A program made the translations under genes and the position numbers. Under the pieces are notes generated by a model. That model was not told the origin of the DNA. It saw only the letters and a program-made list of their open reading frames with translations, and searched no databases. A DNA stretch of 16,035 bases from Bacteroidales bacterium (GTDB lineage Bacteria; Bacteroidota; Bacteroidia; Bacteroidales; WCHB1-69), in NCBI GenBank assembly GCA_017527945.1, contig JAFXPL010000008.1, forward strand, positions 1 through 16,035, written 5' to 3'. Within the stretch, counting starts at the first letter, position 1; each line of letters starts with the position of its first letter. Below, piece by piece: positions 13,594 to 16,035 of the stretch.

Positions 13594-14385
13594 CTATTCC
13601 TCCAATTTCTTCTTCACCCCCTCAACCCCGTAATAATCCAGCACATAAACAGGGAACGCACTTAACACAGCCACTTCCGGACATTTGTGGTTAATGTGTT
13701 TCTCCAACTGTTTCGCGAAAATGGAGTTTTGCGTCTCCAACTTGGCAGGCAGGTCGAAAATATCATTTACCAAATAATTCATTTTGGACAGATGGGCACG
13801 AATGAGTTCTTGCCAGACTTCCTTCGTGTATTTGTTGAGGTTGGTCAGTTGTGGGAGACATTCGGCTGCCGAAATGGTCTTGTAATGAGGTTCGTTCATG
13901 CAGGCTTCCACATCCTTGCAATCGTCCTTGTACGGACAATTGGAGCGTTTGCATTTGACGGTAAGGTTCTTGAAACTCTCCATGTCCTTGTAATGGCGAA
14001 TGGCTTCCAACATGGGATAACTGACATAGAGCAGCCCGTTCTCGGTTTCGTTGTCGAAGAATTCAAGCATTTCCATGAGTTTGTCATCATCGGCCATTGT
14101 GGAGTGTGCGTCATAGTCAAAAAACAGGTAAACGTATGCAAAACTGTCGCGGGTATAGTCGCGCAAGAGTTCCGCGTTTTCCTTGCTGCGTTCTTTGAGA
14201 AGATTCACCATGTCGAATGCAAATTCCTCGGCTTTCAGTTGCTTGTACAATTGGTAAATCTCGGCATCATAGACACATTTCACCGAAATCCTTTTGCCAA
14301 GGAAATGCTGCTCAAGCTTGTCCACATATTTGGATTCTGCCCGAACACCCTCAAACACAAAAAGATGCAACTCGTTATTCGACAT
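13594..14385 (-). CDS. TOPRIM-like protein, partner of the AAA15-type ATPase (candidate defence effector)
   Basis: A 263-residue protein. LHLFVFEGVRAESKYVDKL near the N-terminus has the glutamate (E12) of a TOPRIM motif, and VYLFFDYDAH (85-94) supplies the D-x-D pair (D90, D92). Together they resemble the metal-binding core of OLD, RloB and DUF4435/AriB nucleases. YPMLEAIRHY (123-132) follows, then a cysteine insert with C145, C150, C156 and C162 (CKRSNCPYKDDCKDVEAC) that could bind zinc. The last 90 residues are helical. The start is placed at the ATG giving MSNNELHLF (14385), 11 bp inside the ATPase gene, because the TOPRIM strand then begins at residue 6; ATGs at 14394 and 14427 are alternatives. 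By analogy with PARIS, AbiL and OLD systems it may be a nuclease or effector held or triggered by the ATPase; this is inference. Composition is AT-rich compared with neighbours. Confidence 0.7.
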   Translation of the reverse strand: MSNNELHLFVFEGVRAESKYVDKLEQHFLGKRISVKCVYDAEIYQLYKQLKAEEFAFDMVNLLKERSKENAELLRDYTRDSFAYVYLFFDYDAHSTMADDDKLMEMLEFFDNETENGLLYVSYPMLEAIRHYKDMESFKNLTVKCKRSNCPYKDDCKDVEACMNEPHYKTISAAECLPQLTNLNKYTKEVWQELIRAHLSKMNYLVNDIFDLPAKLETQNSIFAKQLEKHINHKCPEVAVLSAFPVYVLDYYGVEGVKKKLEE

Positions 14386-15478
14386 GGAACGCATTGGCTC
14401 TATAGATTTTCTCGATGTTATGTCCAAACCTTAACTCTTTCTCGGTGCAAGCCTGAAGCGGTTTGATTTTGTTGTTCTGCAAGATGAAATTGCAATCGGG
14501 GCGCAAGAGGTCGTTCGTCATTAAATAGGTGTTGTGGGAAGAGGTGAAGACCTGGCAATCCATGTTAAACAGGAGCTTGCACACTTCAAACGACAACTTG
14601 AAATGATAGAAAGCGTCAAATTCATCGATAAAGACAAACGAAGCAGCCGACATCCGCTTGATCCACACATAGAGCAGTTCCAAGGCTTTTGTTCCTGTTG
14701 ATGCAATGGACAAGAACGGCGTTGTGTTGCCTCCTATTTCGCAAAGCAAAATTTTGTCGCCTTCTTTGGGTGCGACAAACATAAATTCTTGTTCGCTCAC
14801 CTTGGCCAGAAAGTGGGAAAAGTCCTCGACATAGTTGTTTTGGATAATAAACTCCTCCAAGCCAAAACTGGATGTTTCAAGGCCAATAAACTCTCTGCTG
14901 TCCAAATTCTTGAACCACAGCATGGAATTCACAAATTGTATCAATTTGACTATATAATGATCTTGAGGCAAGGGATAGGAAGCCGTGATGAAGTTGATGA
15001 CAGAAACGCTATTCACATTCTGCTTGAAGTTCTCCTTGACCGTGTTGTCGATCTTGAACTGTTCATCATCAATCTCGAAAAAAGCGGCATCTTTCTTGAA
15101 TACCAATTTGTGATTCACTACCAACAATTCCGCGACAAGCAATCCAGCCGAGTTCTTTGAATACTGATATTCCAAAAGGTCGTCGCCAAACTTGAAGACG
15201 TACTCGAATTCCACGGGTGCCTGGGGATTGCCCGCATAGACGAAATTGGAATAATAATCGTTTTTCTTCCATTTCGAGGAAAGATGATTTTCTATGTCAA
15301 AGATAGCCAATGCAAAGTTTGACTTTCCGGATCCATTTGGACCATAGACAATACCATTCTTGATAACACCATCCCTTACGGCGTTTTTATTGAACTCATA
15401 ATTGTTAGGATGCGACAAGTCCCATTCTATCCTCTCAACGAATCCTCGAAAATTTTTTACGGCAAATTTGACTAACAT
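14375..15478 (-). CDS. AAA15-type (ABC/SMC-like) ATPase of a two-gene candidate defence system
   Basis: A 367-residue P-loop ATPase of the OLD/AAA15 kind. It begins MLVKFAVKNFRGF, the usual start of these proteins. Walker A is YGPNGSGKSNF (45-55), an ABC-signature-like LSIASTGTKAL is at 256-266, Walker B FVFIDEFDAFYH at 281-292 with E286, and the H-loop FTSSHNTYLM at 311-320. A conserved tail follows (ELRFGHNIEKIYRAN, 348-362). No nuclease domain is present, unlike OLD itself; the TOPRIM activity seems to be on the next gene, whose start overlaps this stop by 11 bp. Such ATPases in AriA/AbiLi sense phage products and control a partner. Here the partner family and trigger are unknown. A promoter box lies at 15504-15511. 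Location is cytoplasmic. Confidence 0.85.
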   Translation of the reverse strand: MLVKFAVKNFRGFVERIEWDLSHPNNYEFNKNAVRDGVIKNGIVYGPNGSGKSNFALAIFDIENHLSSKWKKNDYYSNFVYAGNPQAPVEFEYVFKFGDDLLEYQYSKNSAGLLVAELLVVNHKLVFKKDAAFFEIDDEQFKIDNTVKENFKQNVNSVSVINFITASYPLPQDHYIVKLIQFVNSMLWFKNLDSREFIGLETSSFGLEEFIIQNNYVEDFSHFLAKVSEQEFMFVAPKEGDKILLCEIGGNTTPFLSIASTGTKALELLYVWIKRMSAASFVFIDEFDAFYHFKLSFEVCKLLFNMDCQVFTSSHNTYLMTNDLLRPDCNFILQNNKIKPLQACTEKELRFGHNIEKIYRANAFHVE

Positions 15479-15503
15479 GACATTTTATACTTTAATCACG
15501 TTG

Positions 15504-15511
15504 CAAAAATA
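15504..15511 (-). promoter_or_regulatory. Putative -7 promoter box of the ATPase/TOPRIM operon
   Basis: On the minus strand this reads TATTTTTG, matching TAnnTTTG, 25 bp before the ATPase ATG (15478). The leader is strongly AT-rich. A -33 TTTG is not obvious. Confidence 0.45.
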
Positions 15512-15659
15512 GTATTTTTTTTGAATTGCCGTATTTTTTTTACGGAAAAAACAACCCATGTTTGTGGTGCCTGAAATCAGGATATAGCCAAAGGAAAGGA
15601 ATGACGAAAAATATCTTGTCATTATTTATATTTTTTTTTGAATAGTACAACAAAATATT

Positions 15660-15693
15660 TTTGTAGAAAACTTCGAGTATTTTTTTATTTTTG
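15660..15693 (+). promoter_or_regulatory. Putative promoter of the CMD lipoprotein gene
   Basis: TTTG at 15660-15663 and TATTTTTG at 15686-15693, 22 bp apart, fit the Bacteroidota -33/-7 pattern. The ATG follows 26 bp downstream. The 241-bp region 15479-15719 between the divergent genes holds this promoter, the opposing one at 15504-15511 and a small inverted repeat (CCGTA/TACGG, 15529-15545); nothing else is seen there. Confidence 0.6.
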
Positions 15694-15719
15694 CATCTAC
15701 AAACAAATCAAAACCAAAT

Positions 15720-16035
15720 ATGAGAAACACCATTCTGATTTTCGCCGCCATCGTGCTGTTGGCCGGCTGCAACAAGACAACAAAAACAGACAAAGATATG
15801 AACACTTTGACATTCAACGAGAAGCAGGCGGCGGCAATGTCGGCCATCGCCTGCTACGAGGCGCAGGGCGACCAAACGTCGCTGGCCAACGCCATCAACG
15901 AGGGCTTCGACGCGGGACTCACCGCCAACCAGATCAAGGAGGCCCTCTCGCAACTCTACGCCTACACGGGCTTCCCGCGCTCGCTCAACGCATTGGGCAC
16001 CCTGCAGAAGGTGATGGAACAGCGTGGTGAGGTGA
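15720..16035 (+). CDS. Lipoprotein with carboxymuconolactone-decarboxylase-like domain (5' part)
   Basis: The gene runs off the right edge after 105 codons. MRNTILIFAAIVLLAGCNK is a lipoprotein signal peptide with lipobox LAGC (Cys17), so the mature protein should be membrane-anchored on the periplasmic side. After a short linker, TFNEKQAAAMSAIACYEAQG and then NAINEGFDAGLTANQIKEAL and QLYAYTGFPRSLNAL match the helical CMD/AhpD-like fold. The Cys pair of AhpD-type enzymes is not seen in this part; a single Cys lies in AIACYEAQG. Family members include gamma-carboxymuconolactone decarboxylase and peroxidase-like disulfide reductases; secreted Bacteroidota members often sit in redox or cupin-containing operons. 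Start fixed by the signal peptide and the upstream promoter. Confidence 0.85.
   Translation, partial: MRNTILIFAAIVLLAGCNKTTKTDKDMNTLTFNEKQAAAMSAIACYEAQGDQTSLANAINEGFDAGLTANQIKEALSQLYAYTGFPRSLNALGTLQKVMEQRGEV

Noticed and set aside
15529..15545. CCGTA-T7-TACGG inverted repeat as a terminator or operator
   Set aside because: The arms are only 5 bp in AT-rich DNA between divergent genes; too weak to call.
1..16035. CRISPR arrays, tRNA or rRNA genes
   Set aside because: No regularly spaced repeats of CRISPR size and no recognisable tRNA or rRNA sequence were seen on either strand.

Overview
The window looks like a chromosomal segment of an anaerobic member of the Bacteroidales (Bacteroidota). 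The signs are Bacteroidota-type promoters (TAnnTTTG at -7) in front of several genes, start sites with no clear Shine-Dalgarno sequence, a long PurF-type amidotransferase starting with a KHECG motif as in gut Bacteroidales, AraC regulator/aldo-keto reductase remnants, and oxygen-sensitive redox proteins (rubredoxin, a Cys-motif flavoprotein). Housekeeping genes are GC-rich; the restriction-modification genes, the DUF4143 ATPase and the ATPase/TOPRIM pair are visibly more AT-rich.

Layout. 2-1208: end of a metallo-beta-lactamase-fold protein with a fused rubredoxin domain, then a DUF5714 Cys-rich protein. 1230-4356: a flavoprotein gene (NADPH-dependent FMN reductase/iron-sulfur flavoprotein type) whose first 100 bp occur twice. 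The two copies flank an AT-rich two-gene restriction-modification unit (PD-(D/E)XK endonuclease and N6-adenine methyltransferase). The left copy is a 35-codon stub, the right copy starts the complete gene. This is the arrangement expected for insertion with long target duplication. 4520-7916: a PurF-like amidophosphoribosyltransferase and CTP synthase (pyrG), separated by a heptanucleotide tandem repeat. 7917-10963: a gene graveyard holding a decayed signal-peptide coding stretch, two broken copies of a divergent AraC/aldo-keto reductase pair (a 398-bp direct repeat, about 95% identical, 2,093 bp apart), another C-terminal remnant, and between the repeats an apparently intact secreted zinc-peptidase gene. 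11084-13567: a DUF4143-type ATPase and a secreted amidohydrolase with a C-terminal ABM-like domain. 13594-15478 (minus strand): an overlapping AAA15-type ATPase and TOPRIM-like protein, a candidate anti-phage two-gene system of the PARIS/AbiL/OLD kind. 15720-end: start of a lipoprotein with a carboxymuconolactone-decarboxylase-like domain.

How it fits together. The left block is a small redox cluster interrupted by a restriction-modification unit that kept the target gene whole. The middle is purine/pyrimidine nucleotide synthesis. The right half is accessory, with duplications, deletions and a second putative defence module. The two points most worth following are the restriction-modification insertion with its 100-bp duplication and the ATPase/TOPRIM pair with an unusual four-cysteine insert.
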